From NCBI RefSeq assembly GCF_003289645.1, contig NZ_QLYX01000013.1:185754-249753 (forward strand): 64,000 bases of DNA. The letters are read 5' to 3'. Under the pieces are notes generated by a model. That model was given only the letters and a program-made list of their open reading frames with translations, was not told the origin of the DNA and did not search any database. The position numbers were made by a program, and so were the translations under genes. Source of the stretch: Actinomadura craniellae (GTDB taxonomy: Bacteria; Actinomycetota; Actinomycetes; Streptosporangiales; Streptosporangiaceae). Positions 18,657-26,954 of the stretch are shown piece by piece; within the stretch, counting starts at the first letter, position 1, and each line of letters starts with the position of its first letter.

Positions 18657-19379
18657 ATGACCGATGACGGCGTTGTGTTTGCCGAGTGCACCGAGATTGA
18701 TGACGACACCTTCGACCGTTTCTACCGGGAAGTGCTGGAACCGGCGTTCCCGCCCGCTGAGCTGAGCGGCCTGGAGGAGATGCGGGCCGCCTTCAGGCTG
18801 CCGCTGCCGGGCTGCTTCGGCATGGTCGCGTTAAACGATGGCGAGCCGATCGGCGGCGCGCTGGGCGAGTACTCGGCGTCCAGCGGCGTGCTGCTGCTGG
18901 CCTACCTGGCGATCCGGCCAGGGATCCGCGGCGGCGGGCTGGGCGGCCGGTTGCTCGGCCGCGCGCTGCCGTGCTGGCGCGAGGCGACGAAGCCGGTCGT
19001 GACCCTCGCCGAGATCGAAGACCCGCGCTTCCACCGAGGAAGCGAGGGGCATGGCGACCCGACCGCCCGGGTGCGGTTCTACGAGCGGCACGGCGCCAGG
19101 GTGCTGCCGCTGCCGTACTTCCAGCCGTCGCTGGGCGCCGGTTTGCCGAGGGTCCGCGGGATGCTCCTGATCTGCCTGGACCCCGAGCAGACGGCGGTGC
19201 CCGCAGACGCCCTGCTCCGCTTCTTGGACGAGTACGTGGAGCAGTGCGAGGGACCCGAGGCGGTGCGCTCCGACCCCGAGTACGGAAGGTTGCGCGACCA
19301 GCTGTCCGGCGGGCCGGTGGAGGTCCCCCTGTGGCCCCTCGCCCGGGCCGGGGAGGTGCCTTCCGCGACCGGCGAGTGA
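18657..19379 (+). CDS. GNAT-family N-acetyltransferase
   Basis: 240 residues if started at ATG 18657 (MTDDGVVFAECTEIDDDTFDRF). Upstream in-frame ATGs at 18570, 18591 and 18603 add sequence without family character. GACGAT at 18645-18650, 6 nt before 18657, fits a leaderless -10. The acetyl-CoA loop is seen in LAIRPGIRGGGLGGRLLGRAL (Q/RxxGxG/A-like), with ARVRFYERHGARVLPLPYFQP as the C-terminal GNAT strand. The substrate is unknown. It is divergent from the DUF1778-like gene. Confidence 0.75.
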   Translation: MTDDGVVFAECTEIDDDTFDRFYREVLEPAFPPAELSGLEEMRAAFRLPLPGCFGMVALNDGEPIGGALGEYSASSGVLLLAYLAIRPGIRGGGLGGRLLGRALPCWREATKPVVTLAEIEDPRFHRGSEGHGDPTARVRFYERHGARVLPLPYFQPSLGAGLPRVRGMLLICLDPEQTAVPADALLRFLDEYVEQCEGPEAVRSDPEYGRLRDQLSGGPVEVPLWPLARAGEVPSATGE

Positions 19380-19399
19380 CCGGCGAGTGACCAGGGAGT
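19367..19399. repeat. Three 11-nt tandem repeats across the GNAT stop
   Basis: GACCGGCGAGT at 19367-19377 and 19378-19388, then the variant GACCAGGGAGT at 19389-19399. The GNAT stop codon (TGA 19377-19379) falls at the first junction, so the array supplies the gene's end. Probably slippage-derived. Confidence 0.75.
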
Positions 19400-19403
19400 G
19401 CGG

Positions 19404-19970
19404 TCAGTCCGGGGAGAGATCCTCGGCACCGAAGATCATCGAGGAGACCTCCAGGTACAGCTGCTCGGGGTAGGGCATGAAGTTCACGTTCCGCAACGCC
19501 TGGTCCTGCCCGGCCGACTCCACGACGAACTCGCCGTAGCCGAGCGTCCGGCCGGCCAGGGAGCGCTGCAACAGGATGTCGTCGACCTTGCCCAGCGGCA
19601 TCATCGCCACCCGGCGGTTGAGCACGCCGCTGAGCAGCATCACCCGCTGGTCGGTGACCACGAAGAACTCGATCGACCAGACGATCACCCGCCACAGCAG
19701 CCGGCCCACCAGGATCAGCCAGAGCCACCAGATGTACGGGAAACCCATGGAGCCGATGACGCCCGCCAGGATCAGCCCGCCGACGACCTCGGCGACCGGG
19801 GCCAGCAGCACCGCCGGATGCCGGCGGACGGCGATGACGTGCTCCTCGTGCGACATCAGGTACCGGTCGAGTGCCCGCGACGTGGAGTCGCGGACCACCA
19901 TCATGTCCTGCATGTTCATGTGCACGCGCCCTCGGGACGGCATGGTCGGGCCGCCTCCACCGTAGCCCAC
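19404..19970 (-). CDS. Bacterial PH-domain (bPH2/DUF304) membrane protein
   Basis: 188 residues. After a soluble N-terminus come two transmembrane segments (about residues 55-75, LLAPVAEVVGGLILAGVIG, and 78-100). They are followed by the bPH2 fold, with VVTDQRVMLLSGVLNRRVAMMPLGKVDDILLQ as its hallmark. The function of this class is not known; it often sits beside signalling genes. It lies 18 nt downstream of cvnD in the same orientation and may be part of the conservon transcript. Starts at ATG 19970 or at internal Met codons near residue 10 or 18 are possible. Confidence 0.82.
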   Translation of the reverse strand: MGYGGGGPTMPSRGRVHMNMQDMMVVRDSTSRALDRYLMSHEEHVIAVRRHPAVLLAPVAEVVGGLILAGVIGSMGFPYIWWLWLILVGRLLWRVIVWSIEFFVVTDQRVMLLSGVLNRRVAMMPLGKVDDILLQRSLAGRTLGYGEFVVESAGQDQALRNVNFMPYPEQLYLEVSSMIFGAEDLSPD

Positions 19971-19988
19971 CCGGCTCCGGCTGGGGCG

Positions 19989-20603
19989 TCACCCGATGGG
20001 AAGGGAGTCACCCCGTGCGGCGGCCGTGCCGCCCGACCGGATCGAGTGCTCGACCAGCGTGATGAGCACCTCCTTGGCCGACTCGCGCCGCCGCACGTCG
20101 CACAGGACCACGGGCACGTGGACGTCGACGTCCAGCGCCGAGCGGATCTCCTCCAGCCGGTACCGGCGGGCGCCGTCGAAGCAGTTCACCGCCACGATGA
20201 ACGGCGTGCCGCGCCGCTCGAAGTAGTCGATCGAGGCGAAGCTGTCGTTGAGCCGGCGGGTGTCGGCCAGCACGACCGCGCCGATCGCCCCCAGCGACAG
20301 CTCGTCCCACATGAACCAGAAGCGTTTCTGTCCCGGCGTGCCGAACAGGTAGAGCGCGACGCCGTCCCGGAAGGTGATGCGGCCGAAGTCCATGGCGACG
20401 GTCGTGGTCGCCTTGTCCTCCACCCCGTCGAGGTCGTCGATCCCGACCCCCGCGTCGGTGAGTACCTCCTCGGTGCGCAGCGGGCGGATCTCGCTGACCG
20501 TCCCGACGAGGGTGGTCTTGCCCACCCCGAACCCGCCGGCCACCAGGATCTTCAGGGTGACGCGGGGGCCGTCGGTGGCAGGGTCATAGGGCGCGGAGGT
20601 CAT
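19989..20603 (-). CDS. cvnD: Conservon GTPase CvnD
   Basis: 204-residue Ras-like GTPase. The P-loop is VAGGFGVGKTTLVGTVSE. TTTVAMDFGRI is the switch I region. FGTPGQKRFWFMWDEL is the G3 motif with the aromatic string typical of CvnD/MglA-like proteins, and VNCFDGARR is the G4-like segment. In conservons CvnD associates with CvnA, B and C at the membrane in a heterotrimeric-G-protein-like complex. Its start overlaps the cvnC end by 20 nt, indicating coupled translation. Confidence 0.93.
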   Translation of the reverse strand: MTSAPYDPATDGPRVTLKILVAGGFGVGKTTLVGTVSEIRPLRTEEVLTDAGVGIDDLDGVEDKATTTVAMDFGRITFRDGVALYLFGTPGQKRFWFMWDELSLGAIGAVVLADTRRLNDSFASIDYFERRGTPFIVAVNCFDGARRYRLEEIRSALDVDVHVPVVLCDVRRRESAKEVLITLVEHSIRSGGTAAARGDSLPIG

Positions 20604-20964
20604 CGAGCACTCTCCTGAGCAGGCGCTGGTCAGGGTGGGCGGTGGACGAGGTCGGCTGGGGCTGGATCCGGAGCAGCCCCTGGTCGATCAGGTCACCGAC
20701 CAGGACGCGGACCACACCGATCGGCAGGTCCAGGTCGGAGGCGAGGTCGGCGAGGGCTTGTGGCCGGCCGCACAGGGCCAGCAGGCGCTGCCGTTCGGGT
20801 GTCGTGCGGGTGGTGTCCGTGACTGCGAGGCCGGTCCCTACGACGATGGCGACGACATCGAGCTGGACGCCGGTGGTGGGCCGGGTCCGGCCACGCGTCA
20901 TTGCATAAGGCCGGACGACGGGCCCTGCCGCGTCGTCTACCCAACGTTCCTCTCGACGGTTCAT
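20584..20964 (-). CDS. cvnC: Conservon DUF742 protein CvnC
   Basis: 126 residues. The DUF742 pattern is visible: a disordered N-terminus, VVRPYAMTRGRTRP, then a winged-helix-like region ALADLASDLDLPIGVVRVLVGDLIDQGLL and the C-terminal LLRRVLDDLRAL. In conservons this is the third member, probably an adaptor between sensor and GTPase. The gene begins 6 nt after cvnB and overlaps cvnD. Confidence 0.92.
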   Translation of the reverse strand: MNRREERWVDDAAGPVVRPYAMTRGRTRPTTGVQLDVVAIVVGTGLAVTDTTRTTPERQRLLALCGRPQALADLASDLDLPIGVVRVLVGDLIDQGLLRIQPQPTSSTAHPDQRLLRRVLDDLRAL

Positions 20965-20970
20965 GATCGG

Positions 20971-21378
20971 TCATTCGGCGCCGGCGGGACGCGGAGCAGC
21001 GGACAGATGCCGCCGGACCCGTGTGACCAGCCTGGCCATCTCGTAGGCGACCAGGCCGGCGTTGGCCCCCGAGTCACTCAGCAGGGCCAGGCAGCTGCCG
21101 GAGCCGGCGGGCACCACGAAGAACAGCCCGCTCTCCATCTCGACGAGCGTCTGGCGCACCTCTCCGGACTCGAAGTGCTCCCGGGCGCCGTTGGCCAGGC
21201 TGAAGAACCCGGCGGCGAGGGCGGCCAGGTACTCGGCGTCGTTACGCTCGACGCCGCTGGACGCGCCCATCACCAGCCCGTCCCTGGACAACACCACGGC
21301 CTTGCGGACCTCGCCGACCCGGTCGATCAGGTCGTCCAGCATCCAGCTGAGCTCGTTCACTGCCCGCGACTGCGTCAC
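20971..21378 (-). CDS. cvnB: Conservon roadblock/LC7 protein CvnB
   Basis: 135 residues with the roadblock/LC7 fold: LSWMLDDLIDRVGEVRKAVVLSRDGLVMGAS and VEMESGLFFVVPAGSGSCLALL. Roadblock proteins act as partners or GTPase-activating factors of Ras-like GTPases, here presumably CvnD. The GTG start at 21378 overlaps the cvnA stop by 4 nt (GTGA), so translation is coupled. Confidence 0.93.
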   Translation of the reverse strand: MTQSRAVNELSWMLDDLIDRVGEVRKAVVLSRDGLVMGASSGVERNDAEYLAALAAGFFSLANGAREHFESGEVRQTLVEMESGLFFVVPAGSGSCLALLSDSGANAGLVAYEMARLVTRVRRHLSAAPRPAGAE

Positions 21379-23807
21379 GAGTCACCCCATTCTCGTCCCG
21401 GTCCATGCGGGATCTCGTCGTCGTTCTCGTCTTCGCGGCCGCGCAGCCACCCGTTCTGCAGTGCGGCCATCAGGTTCTGGCTCTCTTCGGCCGGGCGCTC
21501 CTGCGGCCCGGTCTCCTCCTGGGCGGACGGGGACTCGCGGAGCTGGGGGGCCAGGTTGGCCTGCCGGACCCGGCGCGGCAACCCGCCCTCCGTCGGTTCG
21601 GGCGCCTGCACGGACGCCGGAGCGGTGCGCTCCGGGGCGGTGCCGGGGCCGAAGATCGGGGTGACCGGGGCAGCTTCCCGGAACTCGCCGACCGGGTGGG
21701 GGCCGTTCCCGGACCCGGCGGACGGGTCCTCCTGAGGTTGGAACCAGGGCCGCCGGTCGGACTGGTGGGGCAGGGGCGGCCCGGAGGCCGTCCGGTCGGG
21801 CTCGAAGTCCGCGGGCCGGGAGGCGGTCCGGTCGAGCTCGAAGTCCTCTATCTGCGCCACGAGCCGGCTCGGGATCAGCACGACCGCGGTGGTGCCACCG
21901 TACGCCGACGGCTGGAGCGACACCTGGATACCGTGCCGGGAGGCGAGCTGGGCCACCACGAACAGGCCCAGCCGGTCGCTGTCGGCCAGGTCGAACTCCG
22001 GCGGGCGGATGAGCCGGGCGTTCAGCTCGGCGAGGTCCTCGGGGGTCAGCCCGATGCCCCGGTCGATCACGTCGATCGCGAACCCGTTGGCGACTGTCTC
22101 GCCGCGGACGAGGACCTCGGTGGGCGGCGGCGAGAAGGCGGTGGCGTTCTCGACCAGCTCGGCGAGCAGGTGGATGACGTCGGCGACCGCCGAGCCCTCC
22201 AGCGCGGCTCGGGAGGAGGAGGCCACCTCCACCCGGGTGTAGTCCTCGACTTCCGCGACCGCGCCGCGCAGTACGTCGACGAGCAGGACCGGCTTGCTCC
22301 AGCTCCGGCTGGACGGGGCGCCGGAGAGGATGACCAGGCCCTCGGCGTGCCGCCGCATGCGGGTGGTGAGGTGGTCGAGCCGGAACAGGTCCTCCAGCGC
22401 CTCCGGGTCGGTGGTGCGGCGTTCCATCGAGTCGAGCATGCGGAGCTGGCGGTGCAGCAGCGACTGGCTGCGCCAGGCCAGGTTGAGGAAGATCCGGCTG
22501 ATGCCCCGGCGCAGGTGTGCCTCGCCGACGGCGGTCTCGACCGCGGTGCGCTGCACCTGGGAGAACGCGTCGGCGACCCGGGCGATCTCGGTGGTGCCGC
22601 CGACCTCGAGCCGGGGCGCCTCGGCTTGGACGTCGACGGCCTCGCCGCCGCGGAGCCGGGCGACGACCCCGGGCAGCCGGTTCTCGGCCAGGTCGCGGGC
22701 GGCCCCCTGGAGACCGGTCAGCTCGCGGATCAGCCGCCGGCCGAACAGCACCGACAGCAGGACCGACATGACGACCGCCAGCAGCCCGAACCCGGCGGCC
22801 GCGATGAGCTCGTACTGGACCCGCTGCGCGACGGGCTCGGTCTCCTTCTGCTGGCTGACGATCGACTGCCGGGAGATGTTCGCCCAGGCGGTGGTGAGCT
22901 TGAGCGAGGCCGGCTGCCAGCCCGCCGCCTCGAGGGGCAGCCGGCTCTGGCGCGGCGTGTTCACGATGGCGTCCTCGATCGCCCGCAGCCGCGCCAGGTC
23001 GGGCGACTGGCTCAGCTGCCGTGCCAGGACGCCCTGCTCGGAACCCAGCTCGCCGAGGGCGGCGGAGAACAGCAGCCGCTGCGTGCCGACCCACTGCACG
23101 AGGGCGCTGTGGTCGGCGACGGTCATCCGGCCGCCACCGGCCTGGATGGCAGTGATCAGCGCGTTCTCGCGTTGCAGGTGGTCGAAGGCGAAGCCCAGGG
23201 TGACGAGCGCCGACCCCTGCTTCTGGAGCCGCACGTCGGTGGAGACCGTGATGCTGCGGAAGAGCTGGTTCAGGCCGTCGACGGCCGCGTTGTAGCCGTT
23301 GATGGCGGCCAGCGGGGTCAGCTGGCGGGCGTCCACCGCGGACCGGAGCGTGGGCACCCGGTCGAGCAGCGGGACCAGATCGTCGATGTGGGACGGGGGG
23401 ATGCCGCCCAGGTGTTCCTTGTTCTCGCCGGTCAGCGCGGTCCGGCGGAAGGCCGCCAGGGCCGCGTCGGACTTGGCGCGCTGCTGTTCGAGCTCCCGGG
23501 TGCCCATCCGGCCCCTGGTGCCGAGGACGAGGGCGGACAGTGAGCGTTCCACCTGCAGGCTGGCGGTCATCTGCCGGGCCGGGTTGCCGAACCGCTCGAT
23601 GATGCGGTCGATGGAGCGCTTGTCGAGGGCCGCGTCGAGGGTGAGGGAGGCCGCGAACGCCCACAGCGCCAGCAGGGAGACCAGCGGGATCACCAGGAGC
23701 CCCACGATGCGGAGCCTGATCGAGCGGACCCTCCCGCGCCGTTGGCGGGGCGGCCCGGCGGGGGGCAGGGCCGGCGCGGAGCCACGGCGGATCCGGGCCA
23801 GGGACAT
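21375..23807 (-). CDS. cvnA: Conservon sensor histidine-kinase-like protein CvnA
   Basis: 810 residues from ATG 23807 (MSLARIRRGSA), behind AAGGAG at a 10-nt spacing. GTG 23816 is too close to that site. Architecture: a first transmembrane helix at about 28-55 (VGLLVIPLVSLLALWAF), a nitrate/nitrite-sensing-type extracellular helical region (about 55-310), a second helix (AAAGFGLLAVVMSVLLSVLFG), HAMP, then a HATPase domain. The N-box is LLAELVENATAFSPPPTEV and the G1 box is DVIDRGIGLT. A long Pro/Ser-rich C-terminal tail follows. A clear phospho-acceptor H-box is not seen, which is typical for CvnA. It is the first gene of the conservon. Confidence 0.92.
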   Translation of the reverse strand: MSLARIRRGSAPALPPAGPPRQRRGRVRSIRLRIVGLLVIPLVSLLALWAFAASLTLDAALDKRSIDRIIERFGNPARQMTASLQVERSLSALVLGTRGRMGTRELEQQRAKSDAALAAFRRTALTGENKEHLGGIPPSHIDDLVPLLDRVPTLRSAVDARQLTPLAAINGYNAAVDGLNQLFRSITVSTDVRLQKQGSALVTLGFAFDHLQRENALITAIQAGGGRMTVADHSALVQWVGTQRLLFSAALGELGSEQGVLARQLSQSPDLARLRAIEDAIVNTPRQSRLPLEAAGWQPASLKLTTAWANISRQSIVSQQKETEPVAQRVQYELIAAAGFGLLAVVMSVLLSVLFGRRLIRELTGLQGAARDLAENRLPGVVARLRGGEAVDVQAEAPRLEVGGTTEIARVADAFSQVQRTAVETAVGEAHLRRGISRIFLNLAWRSQSLLHRQLRMLDSMERRTTDPEALEDLFRLDHLTTRMRRHAEGLVILSGAPSSRSWSKPVLLVDVLRGAVAEVEDYTRVEVASSSRAALEGSAVADVIHLLAELVENATAFSPPPTEVLVRGETVANGFAIDVIDRGIGLTPEDLAELNARLIRPPEFDLADSDRLGLFVVAQLASRHGIQVSLQPSAYGGTTAVVLIPSRLVAQIEDFELDRTASRPADFEPDRTASGPPLPHQSDRRPWFQPQEDPSAGSGNGPHPVGEFREAAPVTPIFGPGTAPERTAPASVQAPEPTEGGLPRRVRQANLAPQLRESPSAQEETGPQERPAEESQNLMAALQNGWLRGREDENDDEIPHGPGREWGDS

Positions 23808-24225
23808 GCGGGTCACGCTCCTTTGATCGGTTCGCGGCTCGGGCCGCGGCGGGCTCGTCACGTGGGCTCGCCGCCCCGCTCCGGCACGGCCAGCCGCAGC
23901 TGGTAGGACACCAGGGTCACCGCGTCGGTGTGGCCGTGGCGCGCCTGCCACGGTTTCCGTCGGCGGTCGCGTGACAGCGGGCGGAGGCCCGGGTGGGCCT
24001 GAGTACCGTCATGGAAACCTGCGCAGTCCTGTTACATCGGTCACAGCGATGCTCCGATGAGAGGTCATGTTGCCGCTCTTCCCGGCCGTGTGCAAGAGCC
24101 TCTGCATGCTCAAATGCACGTGCAAGTACGTTCCAATATCGGATGGATCATTGAAAACCCCTATGTCGTCGGGGTTTCAGGGCATTGCCCTTGCCTGGGA
24201 GGAAACCGCAGCGGAGGATGGCCGC
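23808..24225. promoter_or_regulatory. Divergent region with an AT-richer stretch and hairpin
   Basis: The 418-nt gap between cvnA and the next plus-strand gene. Base composition falls sharply at about 24065-24190 compared with its surroundings. AAACCCC (24155-24161) pairs with GGGGTTT (24171-24177) across a 9-nt loop, a likely leader hairpin. TGCACGTGCA at 24115-24124 is a palindrome. The in-frame extension of the downstream gene through here starts at ATG 24067 but gives a Cys-rich stretch with no family sequence. No gene is called. Confidence 0.4.
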
Positions 24226-24813
24226 ATGGCCGCCGGGAACGATCAAGAGGTGGACGCGCCGTCGCCGGAGGGCGTCGTCACCGATGTCACGGGCACCACG
24301 GTCTGGCGGCTGCTGCTCCGCGGGCTCGGGGTCTTCCTGCCCGGCTGGCGGATGACGCCCGAGTCCGTGCGGGTGCCCCGGGGGCCCGGTTCGGTCGGCC
24401 TGCCGGCCTTCCTGACCCCGGAATCCGGCTTCGGGTTGCACCTGAGCGACCGCGGGCCGGTCCCCGCCCCCGATCGGGAGATCTACGTCCGGGGCCGGGA
24501 GGTCCAGTCCATCGGCGTCGTGCTGATGGGCTCGGCGTCCGCCATCGGCAGCCGGGTGGTGGACGCGGTGGAACTGCTCCGGTACGCCCGCCGGATCACC
24601 TTCGAGACGCTCTACGACGGGGCCGACGCCGCCTCGGCGACCCCGGCGGCCCAGGCGGCCCGCGCCGTCGAGAACGTCGTTCTTCTCGACCCCGCGGCGG
24701 AACTGGGGATCTGCGCCCAGTTCGACGCCCGCACCGGAGCGGCCGGCTGTCCGCTACTGGTCAGCTTCGACGACCGCGCCACCCGCACGGTCCGCGCCTA
24801 CGCCGCCTCCTGA
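24226..24813 (+). CDS. Hypothetical protein
   Basis: 195 residues from ATG 24226, 8 nt after GCGGAGG. I recognise no family. Visible: an acidic N-terminus, WRLLLRGLGVFLPGWRMTPESVRVPRGP, and a central segment SIGVVLMGSASAIGSRVVDAVELLRYARRITFE predicted as a helix-strand-helix. No signal peptide and no clear catalytic motif. It is divergent from the conservon and convergent with the coiled-coil gene, with 29 nt between the ends. A role tied to either neighbour is speculation. Confidence 0.65.
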   Translation: MAAGNDQEVDAPSPEGVVTDVTGTTVWRLLLRGLGVFLPGWRMTPESVRVPRGPGSVGLPAFLTPESGFGLHLSDRGPVPAPDREIYVRGREVQSIGVVLMGSASAIGSRVVDAVELLRYARRITFETLYDGADAASATPAAQAARAVENVVLLDPAAELGICAQFDARTGAAGCPLLVSFDDRATRTVRAYAAS

Positions 24814-24842
24814 ACCGAGGGGACCGGGTGTGCGCCGGCTCC

Positions 24843-25958
24843 TCAGGAGGAGGGGGCGGCGGGGGGAGCGGCGGCCCAGGCGGTGAGGTCCCAGACCTGG
24901 TGGCCGGGCAGGAGGCGGAGCCGGGCCACCGCGCCGGCCGGGTCCCACAGCAGCTCGTCGTCCTCCAGTTCGCGGCTCTGCGCGAGCGTCAGCACCGCGC
25001 AGACCAGTTCCTCGCGGGTCCGCGCCACGACCAGCGGGCCGAGCTGGACCGTGGCGCCGGAGCTCTCGTGCACCGCGCGCAGCAGCGCCTGGAGGGCGGC
25101 CTCGTCGGCGGGGACCTCGCGCGGCCCGCCGTGCGTGACGTCCATGCCGATGGAGATCAGCAGCGCGGCGATGCCGCCGCCCAGTTCCTCGGAGTTGCGG
25201 CCGGTGAGGAAGTAGCGCAGCCGGCCGCGCTCCTCGTCGGAGGTCCGGAAGCGGACGGTGAGCCGGTGCGCCTTGACGCAGCGCTCGTAGACGTCGGTGA
25301 GCACGTCGTGCAGCCGCGGGTCGCGGTTCCACAGCCGGCCGGACAGCATCGCGGGAGCCAGCCCGTTGCGCGAGACCGACATCGACTCGTCGAGCTCTCC
25401 CGTGGTGAACTCCAGCAGGTCGGAGACGACGTCCTCCACGTCCTCCAGGGTGCGGGTGAGGGCGCGCTGCAGTTCGAGGATCCGGTCGCCGTTGCGCTCC
25501 AGGTCGGTGATCCGTGACAGGGCGGCCTCGACCCGGCCGCCCGTCGCCGGGTTCTCGTCCGCGACCGGCGGGCCGGAGCGGACCGAGGTCTCCAGCTCGG
25601 CCAGCTTGCGCCGCAGCGCCGCCAGGGTCACCCGCTGGTTCTCCAGGTCGTGCAGCCGGTTGGCCTGCGCCTTGATGTAGGTGTCGTTCTGCCGCAGCAG
25701 CGTGGTGAGCTCGTCGATCTGCCCGGTGGTGGCGCGCAGCCGGGAGTCGATGCCCGGCAGGACCTCGCTCTTGACCCGGGCCAGCTCCGCCGTCAGCCGC
25801 TCGCCGACCGTGGTCAGGACGCCGTTCTGCTTGCTGACCTGGTCGTTGAGCTCCTCGATCCGGCGGACGAAGGCGGCGGCCTGCTGCTTGCTCTGCCGGC
25901 CGGCGTACAGCTCCATGACGCCGACGACGATGCACATCACGACCAGGACGAGGGTCAT
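24843..25958 (-). CDS. Membrane-anchored coiled-coil protein of unknown function
   Basis: 371 residues from ATG 25958, behind GAGGAG with 6-nt spacing. The N-terminus MTLVLVVMCIVVGVMELYAG is one transmembrane helix. It is followed by a long heptad-rich coiled coil (about 25-190) with repeated IEELNDQV, LRQNDTYI and LAALRRKLAELE-type segments. The C-terminal region (about 220-355) is globular with VYERCVKAHRLTVRFRTSDEERGRLRYF and a block around ELVCAVLTLAQSRELEDDE. Type and order suggest a membrane scaffold. No family is recognised. Confidence 0.7.
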   Translation of the reverse strand: MTLVLVVMCIVVGVMELYAGRQSKQQAAAFVRRIEELNDQVSKQNGVLTTVGERLTAELARVKSEVLPGIDSRLRATTGQIDELTTLLRQNDTYIKAQANRLHDLENQRVTLAALRRKLAELETSVRSGPPVADENPATGGRVEAALSRITDLERNGDRILELQRALTRTLEDVEDVVSDLLEFTTGELDESMSVSRNGLAPAMLSGRLWNRDPRLHDVLTDVYERCVKAHRLTVRFRTSDEERGRLRYFLTGRNSEELGGGIAALLISIGMDVTHGGPREVPADEAALQALLRAVHESSGATVQLGPLVVARTREELVCAVLTLAQSRELEDDELLWDPAGAVARLRLLPGHQVWDLTAWAAAPPAAPSS

Positions 25959-26123
25959 CGGGCTCCTCGCGATCCGGCGCGGTGACCGGGTTGAGCACGG
26001 TACGGGAGTTCTTTTGTACGCAGGCTTTCTAGATCGCGACGATAACCTACGAAAGTCGGTGGAGCGCCCCAACCGCGGTAGTGAAACCCTGTCTTTTCGG
26101 ACACCCCCGAATCGGTGGCGGGT

Positions 26124-26840
26124 TCAATCCTCCAGCCAGACGTAACCCGCGAACCGCCCGGTGGTCCGCTCCCGCCGGTAGGAGTACAACTCGGGGCTCT
26201 CGATCGTGCAGCGCGCGTCGTGCCGGACGTCGGCGACGCCCGCGGCCGCGAGCTGGGCGGAGATGCCCGCCCGCAGGTCCAGCGCGGGGGTGCCGTGCGC
26301 GGTGGTCGAGCGGGCGGCGGGCATCGTGGCGGCGACCTCGTCGCACATCGCGGCGGGCACCTCGTAGCACCGGCCGCAGGCCAGCGGGCCGATGGCCGCG
26401 ACCATCCGGCCCGGGTCGGCGCCGCGCCCGGCCATCGCCGCCACCAGCGCGGGCACCACCCCGGCGACCGTTCCGGCCCGCCCGGAGTGGGCGGCGCCGA
26501 CCACCCCCGCCACGGGGTCGGCGAGCAGTACCGGTGCGCAGTCGGCGACCAGCACGCCGAGCCCGAGCCCCGGCCGGTCGGTGAAGACCGCGTCCAGCGG
26601 TGGCGGGTCGCCGTCGAACGGTTCGGTGACGTAGGCGACGCCGGTGCCGTGCACCTGCCGCATGTAGACGACCCGGTCCGGAGCCAGACCCAGTTCGGCG
26701 GCGGTCGCGGCCCGGTTGCGCCGTACCGCTTCGGGGTCGTCGCCGACCATGCCGCCGAGGTTGCGGCCGTCGTAGGGAGCCGCGCTCACCCCGCCCCGCC
26801 GGTCGGTGAAGACCCCCCGTACCCCCTCGGCGAGACGCAT
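26124..26840 (-). CDS. pgeF: PgeF/YfiH-family peptidoglycan-editing or purine nucleoside hydrolase
   Basis: 238 residues from ATG 26840 with AGGAG upstream. The multicopper-polyphenol-oxidase-fold motifs are present: YMRQVHGTGV, VLVADCAPVLLADP, VGAAHSGRAGTVAGVV and AIGPLACGRCYEVP, giving the His/Cys zinc-site residues. Members act as purine nucleoside phosphorylases/adenosine deaminases; in E. coli the protein edits muropeptides. In actinobacteria it normally sits beside ftsZ, sepF and wag31, so its location here, away from the division cluster, is unusual. It may be a second copy. Confidence 0.85.
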   Translation of the reverse strand: MRLAEGVRGVFTDRRGGVSAAPYDGRNLGGMVGDDPEAVRRNRAATAAELGLAPDRVVYMRQVHGTGVAYVTEPFDGDPPPLDAVFTDRPGLGLGVLVADCAPVLLADPVAGVVGAAHSGRAGTVAGVVPALVAAMAGRGADPGRMVAAIGPLACGRCYEVPAAMCDEVAATMPAARSTTAHGTPALDLRAGISAQLAAAGVADVRHDARCTIESPELYSYRRERTTGRFAGYVWLED

Positions 26841-26935
26841 CGGCACTCCTCCCGTTCCCCTGCCGTCACCTGTGGCGAGACCGAATCTAACGGGCAGGTC
26901 AAGAGGGCCGGCACAGGGGGCGAAAATGTCAGTGT

Positions 26936-26954
26936 TCGAACGTATTATCGAAGT
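26936..26954 (+). promoter_or_regulatory. Leaderless promoter with an SOS-like operator
   Basis: TATTAT (26943-26948) is a good -10 and lies 6 nt before the ATG, so transcription should start at the start codon. Overlapping it, TCGAAC-gtat-TATCGA (26936-26951) matches the actinobacterial LexA consensus TCGAAC-N4-GTTCGA at 10 of 12 positions. Control by LexA is only a possibility. GTTCGAAC (26934-26941) is also a simple 8-bp palindrome. Confidence 0.5.

Noticed and set aside
18236..19379. Complete TacAT toxin-antitoxin operon
   Set aside because: The GNAT is divergent and about 240 residues, larger than TacT toxins, and no same-strand toxin follows the RHH gene.
21405..23543. 712-residue plus-strand open frame opposite cvnA
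   Set aside because: Its sequence is Gly/Arg/Asp/Pro-rich with no motif, and it lies entirely antisense to the well-supported CvnA. High GC leaves antisense frames free of stops.
26094..26140. Possible tRNA-like segment (GGGTTCAATCC)
   Set aside because: The T-loop-like string lacks a matching acceptor, D and anticodon arm, and overlaps the pgeF 3-prime end.
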